64,000 bases of DNA, from assembly GCF_040807025.1 (NCBI RefSeq), contig NC_090982.1, forward strand, positions 89,777,463-89,841,462, read 5' to 3'. A program made the translations under genes and the position numbers. Below are positions 33,701-45,039 of this stretch, in pieces. The notes under the pieces are model-generated. The model was not told where the DNA came from, did no database searches, and was given only the letters and a program-made list of their open reading frames with translations. The DNA is from Struthio camelus. Taxonomy: Eukaryota; Chordata; Aves; Struthioniformes; Struthionidae. Every line of letters starts with the position of its first letter. Positions within the stretch are counted from its first letter, which is position 1.

Positions 33701-36700
33701 ATGCGCACTGGGTTTCGGCGTGGCTCGTTGGTGCCCTCGGCTGGCCAGAAATCGGTACTGCAGCGCGAAAAATCGGTACTGCAGGCGAAGCGGGGCGCAT
33801 GCGCAGTGGTTTCGGCGTGGCTCGTGGGTGCCCTCGGCTGGCCAGAAATCGGTACTGCAGGCGAAGCGGGGCGCATGCGCAGTGGTTTCGGCGTGGCTCG
33901 TTGGTGCCCTCGGCTGGCCAGAAATCGGTCCTGCAGCGCGAAAAATCGGTACTGCAGGCGAAGCGGGGCGCATGCGCACTGGGTTTCGGCGTGACTCGTG
34001 GGTGCCCTCGGCTGGCCAGAAATCGGTACTACAGCCCGAAAAATCGGTACTGCAGGCGAAGCGGGGCGCAGGCGCAGTGGTTTCGGCGTGGCTCGTTGGT
34101 GCCCTCGGCTGGCCAGAAATCGGTCCTGCAGCGGGAAAAATCCGTACTGCAGGCGAAGCGGGGCGCATGCGCACTGGGTTTCGGTGTGGCTCGTTGGTGC
34201 CCTCGGCTGGCGAAAAATCGGTACTGCAGGCGAAGCGGGGCGCATGCGCAGTGGTTTCGGCGTGGCTCGTTGGTGCCCTCGGCTGGCCAAAAATCGGTAC
34301 TGCAGGCGAAGCGGGGTGCATGCGCAGTGGTTTCGGCGTGGCTCGTTGGTGCCCTCGGCTGGCCAGAAATCGGTACTGCAGGCGAAGCGGGGCGCAGGCG
34401 CAGTGGTTTCGGCGTGGCTCGTTGGTGCCCTCGGCTGGCCAGAAATCGGTACTGCAGGCGAAGCGGGGCGCAGGCGCAGTGGTTTCGGCGTGGCTCGTTG
34501 GTGCCCTCGGCTGGCCAGAAATCGGTACTGCAGGCGAAGCGGGGCGCAGGCGCAGTGGTTTCGGCGTGGCTCGTTGGTGCCCTCGGCTGGCCAGAAATCG
34601 GTACTGCAGGCGAAGCGGGGCGCATGCGCACTGGGTTTCGGCGTGACTCGTGGGTGCCCTCGGCTGGCCAGAAATCGGTACTGCAGCCCGAAAAATCGGT
34701 ACTGCAGGCGAAGCGGGGCGCATGCGCACTGGGTTTCGGCGTGGCTCGTTGGTGCCCTCGGCTGGCCAGAAATCGGTACTGCAGCCCGAAAAATCGGTAC
34801 TGCAGGCGAAGCGGGGCGCATGCGCACTGGGTTTCGGCGTGGCTCGTGGGTGCCCTCGGCTGGCCAGAAATCGGTACTGCAGGCGAAGCGGGGCGCATGC
34901 GCAGTGGTTTCGGCGTGGCTCGTTGGTGCCCTCGGCTGGCCAGAAATCGGTACTGCAGGCGAAGCGGGGCGCAGGCGCAGTGGTTTCGGCGTGGCTCGTT
35001 GGTGCCCTCGGCTGGCCAGAAATCGGTACTGCAGGCGAAGCGGGGCGCAGGCGCACTGGGTTTCGGCGTGGCTCGTTGGTGCCCTCGGCTGGCCAGAAAT
35101 CGGTACTGCAGGCGAAGCGGGGCGCATGCGCACTGGGTTTCGGCGTGGCTCGTGGGTGCCCTCGGCTGGCCAGAAATCGGTACTGCAGCGCGAAAAATCG
35201 GTACTGCAGGCGAAGCGGGGCGCATGCGCACTGGGTTTCGGCGTGGCTCGTTGGTGCCCTCGGCTGGCCAGAAATCGGTACTGCAGGCGAAGCGGGGCGC
35301 ATGCGCACTGGGTTTCGGCGTGGCTCGTTGGTGCCCTCGGCTGGCCAGAAATCGGTACTGCAGGCGAAGCGGGGCGCAGGCGCAGTGGTTTCGGCGTGGC
35401 TCGTGGGTGCCCTCGGCTGGCCAGAAATCGGTACTGCAGGCGAAGCGGGGCGCATGCGCACTGGGTTTCGGCGTGGCTCGTTGGTGCCCTCGGCTGGCCA
35501 GAAATCGGTACTGCAGCGCGAAAAATCGGTACTGCAGGCGAAGCGGGGCGCATGCGCAGTGGTTTCGGCGTGGGTCGTGGGTGCCCTCGGCTGGCCAGAA
35601 ATCGGTACTGCAGGCGAAGCGGGGCGCATGCGCAGTGGTTTCGGCGTGGCTCGTTGGTGCCCTCGGCTGGCCAGAAATCGGTCCTGCAGCGCGAAAAATC
35701 GGTACTGCAGGCGAAGCGGGGCGCATGCGCACTGGGTTTCGGCGTGGCTCGTGGGGGCCCTCGGCTGGCCAGAAATCGGTACTACAGCCCGAAAAATCGG
35801 TACTGCAGGCGAAGCGGGGCGCAGGCGCAGTGGTTTCGGCGTGGCTCGTTGGTGCCCTCGGCTGGCCAGAAATCGGTACTGCAGCGCGAAAAATCCGTAC
35901 TGCAGGCGAAGCGGGGCGCATGCGCACTGGGTTTCGGTGTGGCTCGTTGGTGCCCTAGGCTGGCGAAAAATCAGTACTGCAGGCGAAGCGGGGCGCATGC
36001 GCAGTGGTTTCGGCGTGGCTCGTTGGTGCCCTCGGCTGGCCAAAAATCGGTACTGCAGGCGAAGCGGGGTGCATGCGCAGTGGTTTCGGCGTGGCTCGTT
36101 GGTGCCCTCGGCTGGCCAGAAATCGGTACTGCAGGCGAAGCGGGGCGCAGGCGCAGTGGTTTCGGCGTGGCTCGTTGGTGCCCTCGGCTGGCCAGAAATC
36201 GGTACTGCAGGCGAAGCGGGGCGCATGCGCACTGGGTTTCGGCGTGGCTCGTTGGTGCCCTCGGCTGGCCAGAAATCGGTACTGCAGGCGAAGCGGGGCG
36301 CATGCGCAGTGGTTTCGGCGTGGCTCGTGGGTGCCCTCGGCTGGCCAGAAATCGGTACTGCAGGCGAAGCGGGGCGCAGGCGCAGTGGTTTCGGCGTGGC
36401 TCGTTGGTGCCCTCGGCTGGCCAGAAATCGGTACTGCAGCGCGAAAAATCGGTCCTGCAGGCGAAGCGGGGCGCATGCGCAGTGGTTTCGGCGTGGCTCG
36501 TTGGTGCCCTCGGCTAGCCAGAAATCGGTACTGCAGGCGAAGCGGGGCGCAGGCGCAGTGGTTTCGGCGTGGCTCGTTGGTGCCCTCGGCTGGCCAGAAA
36601 TCGGTACTGCAGGCGAAGCGGGGCGCATGCGCAGTGGTTTCGGCGTGGCTCGTTGGTGCCCTCGGCTGGCCAGAAATCGGTACTGCAGGCGAAGCGGGGC

Positions 36701-39700
36701 GCAGGCGCAGTGGTTTCGGCGTGGCTCGTTGGTGCCCTCGGCTGGCCAGAAATCGGTCCTGCAGGCGAAGCGGGGCGCATGCGCAGTGGTTTCGGCGTGG
36801 CTCGTTGGTGCCCTCGGCTGGCCAGAAATCGGTACTGCAGGCGAAGCGGGGCGCATGCGCAGTGGTTTCGGCGTGGCTCGTTGGTGCCCTCGGCTGGCCA
36901 GAAATCGGTACTGCAGGCGAAGCGGGGCGCAGGCGCAGTGGTTTCGGCGTGGCTCGTTGGTGCCCTCGGCTGGCCAGAAATCGGTACTGCAGGCGAAGCG
37001 GGGCGCAGGCGCAGTGGTTTCGGCGTGGCTCGTTGGTGCCCTCGGCTGGCCAGAAATCGGTACTGCAGGCGAAGCGGGGCGCATGCGCAGTGGTTTCGGC
37101 GTGGCTCGTTGGTGCCCTCGGCTGGCCAGAAATCGGTACTGCAGGCGAAGCGGGGCGCAGGCGCAGTGGTTTCGGCGTGGCTCGTTGGTGCCCTCGGCTG
37201 GCCAGAAATCGGTACTGCAGGCGAAGCGGGGCGCAGGCGCAGTGGTTTCGGCGTGGCTCGTTGGTGCCCTCGGCTGGCGAAAAATCGGTACTGCAGGCGA
37301 AGCGGGGCGCATGCGCACTGGGTTTCGGCGTGGCTCGTTGGTGCCCTCGGCTGGCCAGAAATCGGTACTGCAGGCGAAGCGGGGCGCATGCGCAGTGGTT
37401 TCGGCGTGGCTCGTGGGTGCCCTCGGCTGGCCAGAAATCGGTACTGCAGGCGAAGCGGGGCGCAGGCGCAGTGGTTTCGGCGTGGCTCGTTGGTGCCCTC
37501 GGCTGGCCAGAAATCGGTACTGCAGCGCGAAAAATCGGTCCTGCAGGCGAAGCGGGGCGCATGCGCAGTGGTTTCGGCGTGGCTCGTTGGTGCCCTCGGC
37601 TAGCCAGAAATCGGTACTGCAGGCGAAGCGGGGCGCAGGCGCAGTGGTTTCGGCGTGGCTCGTTGGTGCCCTCGGCTGGCCAGAAATCGGTACTGCAGGC
37701 GAAGCGGGGCGCATGCGCAGTGGTTTCGGCGTGGCTCGTTGGTGCCCTCGGCTGGCCAGAAATCGGTACTGCAGGCGAAGCGGGGCGCAGGCGCAGTGGT
37801 TTCGGCGTGGCTCGTTGGTGCCCTCGGCTGGCCAGAAATCGGTCCTGCAGGCGAAGCGGGGCGCATGCGCAGTGGTTTCGGCGTGGCTCGTTGGTGCCCT
37901 CGGCTGGCCAGAAATCGGTACTGCAGGCGAAGCGGGGCGCATGCGCAGTGGTTTCGGCGTGGCTCGTTGGTGCCCTCGGCTGGCCAGAAATCGGTACTGC
38001 AGGCGAAGCGGGGCGCAGGCGCAGTGGTTTCGGCGTGGCTCGTTGGTGCCCTCGGCTGGCCAGAAATCGGTACTGCAGGCGAAGCGGGGCGCATGCGCAG
38101 TGGTTTCGGCGTGGCTCGTGGGTGCCCTCGGCTGGCCAGAAATCGGTACTGCAGGCGAAGCGGGGCGCAGGCGCAGTGGTTTCGGCGTGGCTCGTTGGTG
38201 CCCTCGGCTGGCGAAAAATCGGTACTGCAGGCGAAGCGGGGCGCATGCGCACTGGGTTTCGGCGTGGCTCGTTGGTGCCCTCGGCTGGCCAGAAATCGGT
38301 ACTGCAGGCGAAGCGGGGCGCATGCGCAGTGGTTTCGGCGTGGCTCGTGGGTGCCCTCGGCTGGCCAGAAATCGGTACTGCAGGCGAAGCGGGGCGCAGG
38401 CGCACTGGGTTTCGGCGTGGCTCGTTGGTGCCCTCGGCTGGCCAGAAATCGGTACTGCAGCGCGAAAAATCGGTCCTGCAGGCGAAGCGGGGCGCATGCG
38501 CAGTGGTTTCGGCGTGGCTCGTTGGTGCCCTCGGCTAGCCAGAAATCGGTACTGCAGGCGAAGCGGGGCGCAGGCGCAGTGGTTTCGGCGTGGCTCGTTG
38601 GTGCCCTCGGCTGGCCAGAAATCGGTACTGCAGGCGAAGCGGGGCGCATGCGCAGTGGTTTCGGCGTGGCTCGTTGGTGCCCTCGGCTGGCCAGAAATCG
38701 GTACTGCAGGCGAAGCGGGGCGCAGGCGCAGTGGTTTCGGCGTGGCTCGTTGGTGCCCTCGGCTGGCCAGAAATCGGTCCTGCAGGCGAAGCGGGGCGCA
38801 TGCGCAGTGGTTTCGGCGTGGCTCGTGGGGGCCCTCGGCTGGCCAGAAATCGGTACTGCAGGCGAAGCGGGGCGCATGCGCAGTGGTTTCGGCGTGGCTC
38901 GTTGGTGCCCTCGGCTGGCCAAAAATCGGTACTGCAGGCGAAGCGGGGCGCAGGCGCAGTGGTTTCGGCGTGGCTCGTTGGTGCCCTCGGCTGGCCAGAA
39001 ATCGGTACTGCAGGCGAAGCGGGGCGCAGGCGCAGTGGTTTCGGCGTGGCTCGTTGGTGCCCTCGGCTGGCCAGAAATCGGTACTGCAGGCGAAGCGGGG
39101 CGCAGGCGCAGTGGTTTCGGCGTGGCTCGTTGGTGCCCTCGGCTGGCCAGAAATCGGTACTGCAGGCGAAGCGGGGCGCAGGCGCAGTGGTTTCGGCGTG
39201 GCTCGTTGGTGCCCTCGGCTGGCGAAAAATCGGTACTGCAGGCGAAGCGGGGCGCATGCGCACTGGGTTTCGGCGTGGCTCGTTGGTGCCCTCGGCTGGC
39301 CAGAAATCGGTACTGCAGGCGAAGCGGGGCGCATGCGCAGTGGTTTCGGCGTGGCTCGTGGGTGCCCTCGGCTGGCCAGAAATCGGTACTGCAGGCGAAG
39401 CGGGGCGCAGGCGCACTGGGTTTCGGCGTGGCTCGTTGGTGCCCTCGGCTGGCCAGAAATCGGTACTGCAGCGCGAAAAATCGGTCCTGCAGGCGAAGCG
39501 GGGCGCATGCGCAGTGGTTTCGGCGTGGCTCGTTGGTGCCCTCGGCTAGCCAGAAATCGGTACTGCAGGCGAAGCGGGGCGCAGGCGCAGTGGTTTCGGC
39601 GTGGCTCGTTGGTGCCCTCGGCTGGCCAGAAATCGGTACTGCAGGCGAAGCGGGGCGCATGCGCAGTGGTTTCGGCGTGGCTCGTTGGTGCCCTCGGCTG

Positions 39701-40515
39701 GCCAGAAATCGGTACTGCAGGCGAAGCGGGGCGCAGGCGCAGTGGTTTCGGCGTGGCTCGTTGGTGCCCTCGGCTGGCCAGAAATCGGTCCTGCAGGCGA
39801 AGCGGGGCGCAGGCGCAGTGGTTTCGGCGTGGCTCGTTGGTGCCCTCGGCTGGCCAGAAATCGGTACTGCAGGCGAAGCGGGGCGCAGGCGCAGTGGTTT
39901 CGGCGTGGCTCGTTGGTGCCCTCGGCTGGCCAGAAATCGGTACTGCAGGCGAAGCGGGGCGCATGCGCAGTGGTTTCGGCGTGGCTCGTTGGTGCCCTCG
40001 GCTAGCCAGAAATCGGTACTGCAGGCGAAGCGGGGCGCAGGCGCAGTGGTTTCGGCGTGGCTCGTTGGTGCCCTCGGCTGGCCAGAAATCGGTACTGCAG
40101 GCGAAGCGGGGCGCAGGCGCAGTGGTTTCGGCGTGGCTCGTTGGTGCCCTCGGCTGGCCAGAAATCGGTCCTGCAGGCGAAGCGGGGCGCATGCGCAGTG
40201 GTTTCGGCGTGGCTCGTGGGGGCCCTCGGCTGGCCAGAAATCGGTACTGCAGGCGAAGCGGGGCGCATGCGCAGTGGTTTCGGCGTGGCTCGTTGGTGCC
40301 CTCGGCTGGCCAAAAATCGGTACTGCAGGCGAAGCGGGGCGCAGGCGCAGTGGTTTCGGCGTGGCTCGTTGGTGCCCTCGGCTGGCCAGAAATCGGTCCT
40401 GCAGGCGAAGCGGGGCGCAGGCGCAGTGGTTTCGGCGTGGCTCGTTGGTGCCCTCGGCTGGCCAGAAATCGGTACTGCAGGCGAAGCGGGGCGCAGGCGC
40501 AGTGGTTTCGGCGTG
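24761..40515 (+). repeat. 76/77-bp NRF1/PstI minisatellite, array 2 (complete)
   Basis: This is the only array seen from edge to edge: about 15.75 kb, or roughly 205 monomers judged by length. Monomer types are mixed: core CATGCGC or CAGGCGC, follow-on AGTGG or ACTGGG, region GTTGGTG or GTGGGTG, and occasional CGTGACTCG, CAGGTGAAG, GGCTAGCC or 21-bp-insertion variants. The variants recur in the same order at distances of about 1 kb near the right end, which shows higher-order structure. The array abuts diverged monomers on the left (24,384-24,760) and the CpG-island promoter on the right. Open frames of thousands of codons on both strands come only from stop-free monomers. Confidence 0.97.
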
Positions 40516-40615
40516 GCGAAGCGGGGCGCAGGTGCACTTGCTCGTCGGCGCTCGTTCGTGCCCTCGGCTGGCGAAAAGTGGGTACTGCAGGCGAAGCGGG
40601 GCGCATGCGCGGTGC
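40516..40615 (+). repeat. Diverged right-edge minisatellite monomers, copy 2
   Basis: Same altered monomers as at 10,521-10,620, with the last NRF1-type palindrome at 40,601-40,610. Both copies share the same junction with the regular array, so this edge is fixed while the array interior varies. Confidence 0.85.
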
Positions 40616-41140
40616 TCGAGAGCCGGGCCCCCCGCGCTCCCGCGCCCCGTTCGCGATCGGCGCATGCGCGGAGGGCGGCGCATGCGCGGCGGCGGGCAGC
40701 AGCATGGCGGCGCGCGGGGACGGAGTTTTCGCTGGGGCGGCGGCGGGTGCGGGCCGAGGCCGCCCGGAGTCGGAGATCTGGGGGCCCCGGTGAGGTGAGC
40801 GCGTCCCCTCGGGCGGCCGCGGGCGTCGGGCGGTTTCTGCCCGCGGGGGCCGTCGCTGCGTGGAGGCGGAGGTGCGGGGCGAGATTTGGGGAGGGGGCTC
40901 GTGCCTGGCGCCGCGCCGCGCCGGCAGCGCGGCCCAGGGTCTGCCGGGAGCGCGGGTTTGACCGTCCGTTTGCCGTGTGTCGCCCTCAGGGCCCCGGTTC
41001 CTCCCTGGCGCGGCCGGGGCGGGCGCTCGCCCCTGCGGAGGCGGCCGGGAGGAGCGGCGAGGCTGGCGGGCCCCGGAGCGGCGCTGGGCGGACGGCTCCC
41101 GTCGCGGCAGGCCTGCCCGAGGGTGCTGGTAAGTCGCAAG
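40555..41140 (+). promoter_or_regulatory. CpG-island promoter with NRF1-type palindromes, copy 2
   Basis: Duplicate of the island at 10,560-11,145. It holds the two substitutions I noticed between unit copies (40,623 and 40,927). NRF1-type palindromes are at 40,601-40,610, 40,660-40,669 and 40,678-40,687, directly downstream of the complete array 2. Neither substitution touches a palindrome, the ATG or the donor. Confidence 0.7.
40704..40789 (+). CDS. Candidate first coding exon of an unrecognised gene, copy 2
   Basis: Identical in sequence to the segment at 10,709-10,794: same strong ATG context, 28 full codons plus two bases, and the same GTGAGG donor-like site. It lies about 190 bp right of the end of array 2. 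If the copy-1 exon is real, this is a tandem paralogue with the same first exon, and transcripts from the two copies could not be told apart here. Confidence 0.4.
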
Positions 41141-43274
41141 GAAGCTTAAAGCTACCGGACCAAACCGACTTAAGGTCACTTTGAGCCAGGTGCAGTTAGC
41201 GCAGCGCCGAGAACGTTTACTTGAGAGTTGTAGCTAGGGAAACGAGAAGGTGGACAGGGGAAAAATACGCCCAGGCGCCCTGAGGCCTCCCCCAGTCGCA
41301 GGCACAGACTGTGGGCCCCAGCCAACCCGGGTACCAACTGACTGTAACCCCTGCTGAGCCTCGCTGAGCCCCGCGCCCTCCTGCACAGCTGCCCCACAGC
41401 TGTGGGGTTCCCCAGTCCAGTGTGTGTCGATGGGTCCTCCGTTGCCTCTTACATCTCCCCAGGCACGCGTATGCTGCACAGGAGTGTGGGTGTCTCCAGC
41501 AGTGGCACAGCAGCCTGATGCCTCTTGTCTGGAAGGTGGGGTCCTTCACAGCTCTTCTGGGCTCTTGGTGAGTTCCCTGCTGCCTCTTCTGGCATTCTGT
41601 ACAAGCTCGTAGATCCTTCCTCCTCTTCCAGTGGCTTCTCCTGCAAAGCTGACAGCCACATGCAGCACTGCTGTGCACTCAGTACGCATCTGGGGTGGCA
41701 CCCCTGCCGTTGAGGGCCCTGCAGATTCCCACCCTTCCTGCTTCCAGCTCCCCCAAAAGCCAAGAAACCACCCACAGATCCTGTCCTAACACCCCTACAG
41801 ACCCCAAAATGCCTCCAAACCCTGCCACAACATTGTCACTGACTCCAGACTTTCCCCCTCCAAGCCCCATACAGTCCTAAAACCACTCCTAGACCCTGTC
41901 CCCACAGCAGCGAGGTGTCCTAATTAGAGGGTGTGATCTGTGTCCCCCTTGACTCAGTCCTGCTTTGGAGAAAAGAGAATTTGCAGCACTTCTTGGTGAA
42001 GAATGTTGGCAGGTGGGTGCACAGATGACAAACCGATTTTTCTCTCTCTTTTTCTGAGCCACCTCTCGGGACCCTCTGTGCCTGCAAGAGGACTTTCTAA
42101 ATGCGGCTGGTCTAGGATAATTGTGCTCTGTGCAATGCTTAAGGAGAACATTAACATACAATTGCAGGCTAAGGAATAACCTAAACAAATAAAAGGCTCA
42201 GGAAAAGCCTAAGGGAACGCTGAAGGGCTATGGGAAGCCCCCAACCATACTGTAGAAAAAAGTGTGGGTCTTAGGCACGTCCTCAGAGAAGGAGAGATGT
42301 GTTACTCCAATCCATGGGACAATGGGTGCTATTAATTACCACCTGTAATTACCAAAAGTTCTGTAAAAGCAGAAGGGGCTAGAGATGATGCATAGCAGAT
42401 TATGGACTATACGTAAAGTTGAAACAAACAACAACCCCCTCTTAAAATAGAAACAGGTTAGTCCTAGGCAGTAGATGAATGTAGCTTTGAGTAATGTGAA
42501 GAGCAGGGGTTATGTCAATCACCCTGAAAGCCCTGGAGAAGTGGTGCAAAAAATCTATACCCTTGTGGCCTCATCAGTCTTTTGGGTTTGTTTGGCAGGG
42601 TAGTCCACTGAAGGAGAACGTTTTGAAGAGAAGCAGCTAGACCTAGTGATCCAGTTGTTCACCTTTGGTCATTGCCTCTAAGGCAAGCATCCACGTATAG
42701 GAGGAATAATCTAGGAGATGTATCAAAAAGGTAACAGGTTTGAAACAGAGGCAGGCAAATTAAGTGCTGTCATTCTTCCATGTAGTTAAAGACTGAGAGA
42801 ATTGTTGGTTAAGCATGTGTATACAAGGGTTTGAGAAAGGATATTGAATGGTACAATAACACTGAACCAGACTAAGGTTTCATGGAAGATGGCATAGGTG
42901 TGTATTAGGTGATGTGCCTGCCTGTCTAATAACCTAGCCCTAGTTGCTGTATGTTTTGTTACCAAACTGTTTACCTGTAACGTATGATGCCGAGGGCTGT
43001 TATAACTGCTGTCTCCATCTCCCCAAAAGGGAAACCCCATTCCTCCTGTTGAGGAAGGATCCCTAGGAATAGTGATCAGGATAACAGATCACCAACATAT
43101 AACAGAAGGTCTGCACGTGTTACAAAAAGTATGCTGCATACATATTTCTTTGCATGTGACTTTATGTATCTATGAAGCATCATATTTTAAGAGCTACAAG
43201 ACAGCAACTTATTATCATAGGGGAATGATAGTCAAGTGACCAGAGTTCCCGAAGAGGAAGTGAGAGTGAGAGAG

Positions 43275-44000
43275 AAGTATCTGAATTGTAAAATTAAGAG
43301 GTGAATTTCAGGAAGGCTCAATTGGTGCAACCCCAGGTTCCTGATATGGCAATGGTATTTGGGGAAACAGGAATATAGTAGCTAGAAAAAAGGTTAAAGC
43401 CTTATGAAATTAAGACTCTTTCTTGTCAGTTCCAACTTTAGGGCAATTTTAGGAGGATTTAATTTCCTCCGGCAGTGTTAATATAACTTGCGTGGTATCG
43501 GCAGACCACGGTGGGAATTACGGGAAAGGAGTCAGGAATGGAGCTGGAACAAGGAACATGATGCTGCTTTCACTCAACTGAAAGAAGCGGCTGTAAAATC
43601 TCCTGCCCTCAAATTCCCAGGACAAGGCAAGCCTTTTTCAGTAAGGATTCCCACATCTACTGATTCCATGGGAGCAGCGCTGCTGCAAAAGAGCAGTAGA
43701 GGGAAAGTGGGTGCCAGTGGCATCATCCTTACATCCCCTTTGAGGCCCGAACAGAAACTCTCTGGCTGTGAGAAAGACTGTTTAGAAGCAATCTGGGCTG
43801 TAACTGTCTTTGAGACTTTTACCTTTTATCAGCCCAGATGCAGCCCAATCTGCTCAATTCCCTCTAAACTAGCTCATGTCAGGGAAATAAATAGGCAGCA
43901 GAGTATCCTCTGTCTAAGTGGGACAGTGGGCACTGATCTTAACAAGGGGGGAGTTACAGTGCAAGTGTACCAAGAAGCGGATCATCTTCTGTGCATCTGA
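43275..44000 (+). mobile_element. Fossil ERV / LTR-retroelement pol fragment, copy 2
   Basis: Same fossil as at 13,280-14,005, carried in unit copy 2 at an offset of 29,995 bp. The two look identical, so the fossil was duplicated with the unit and not by separate insertion. It is partial and broken. Confidence 0.75.
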
Positions 44001-45039
44001 ATTGAATGAGGGGTAGAGCGTGGTTGTGCCAAAAATGTGGACACAGAAGGCTTCTGAAAGATTAAGCTCTAGGAGCTACTTAGTCTAACTTCCCTTTCAC
44101 AGCAACCCAAGTGTCTTCATGGCTTCCAAAAGGGGAGTTGGGGGAAGCGGTATTTGTGGCTTGCCTGTGCTCGTTTGCTTTGCTTGTGTGTATATTAGAT
44201 CTGCTTTTGTGCATATAAACGGGTTTGTCTTATGATTTTCTGCAGAGCTCTGATTTTTTTTTTTTTTTTGCTTTGCTTTATACTTTCGGAGGATGATGGA
44301 TTTTACCGTGCCTCCATCAACAAGCGCTGGCTGACAAAGTTATAACGTCCCAGCGGAGACTCTTAGGCAAGACGGAGGAGTTCAGACACGCAGCCTGCCA
44401 GAAGAACGTCACCTGGGAGGGGTTGCTAGCCTTGAGCTATAGGCGCTGATGCATATGGCTCATTCTGGCAGACACGGAGGGGTTTTCTTTGGTGGCAGAA
44501 ATTGTAGCTTGACTGTACACCCTATAGCGGCAGTATTTTTGTGTTTATAAATTGTGTTAATCTTAGGTATTCAGAACATCGGGGATCGACTACATGCTGC
44601 CATGAAGAACTACAGGCTACCGCGCTCAGACCTTTGTAAGTTACAGCGTGTCAAGAGCGGCCAGGAGAATCCAAATGCCAGTGGAAAGATTCTCTGCGTG
44701 GTCCTGCTGAAGAACTTCGGCTGTAGGAAGGTTGGCTGCATCCTCACTGGACTTGTGAGTAATAAGCCACAATTCATGGACCAGCCAAGGAGAGAGGGGA
44801 ATAGTGGGCCCGTGGGTGCACCCTCGCTCTTGCAGACACAGACACTCTGGAGGTATAGGGATACAGGCAAGCAGGCCCACAAGTGGCCTCCACGTGCCTT
44901 TCGGTGTGGCTGCGGGTCCTCCACACAGCAGTGCCCAAGTGGACTTTGGGCCCAGCGGTACACAGAGAGCTCTGCAGCTCAGCAGGTGAGTGGAACTGGA
45001 GCGTGTTGAGGGCTGTTCCGGGCTGTCTGGATCCATCTG

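Noticed and set aside
24761-40515. Centromeric or telomeric satellite
   Set aside because: No TTAGGG-type repeats are present, and no known centromeric motif was recognised. High CpG content, promoter motifs and interruption by low-copy units argue against it, though a centromeric role cannot be excluded from sequence.
24761-40515. rDNA or 5S gene repeats, suggested by the 30-kb period
   Set aside because: No 18S, 5.8S, 28S or 5S sequence is visible anywhere in either unit.
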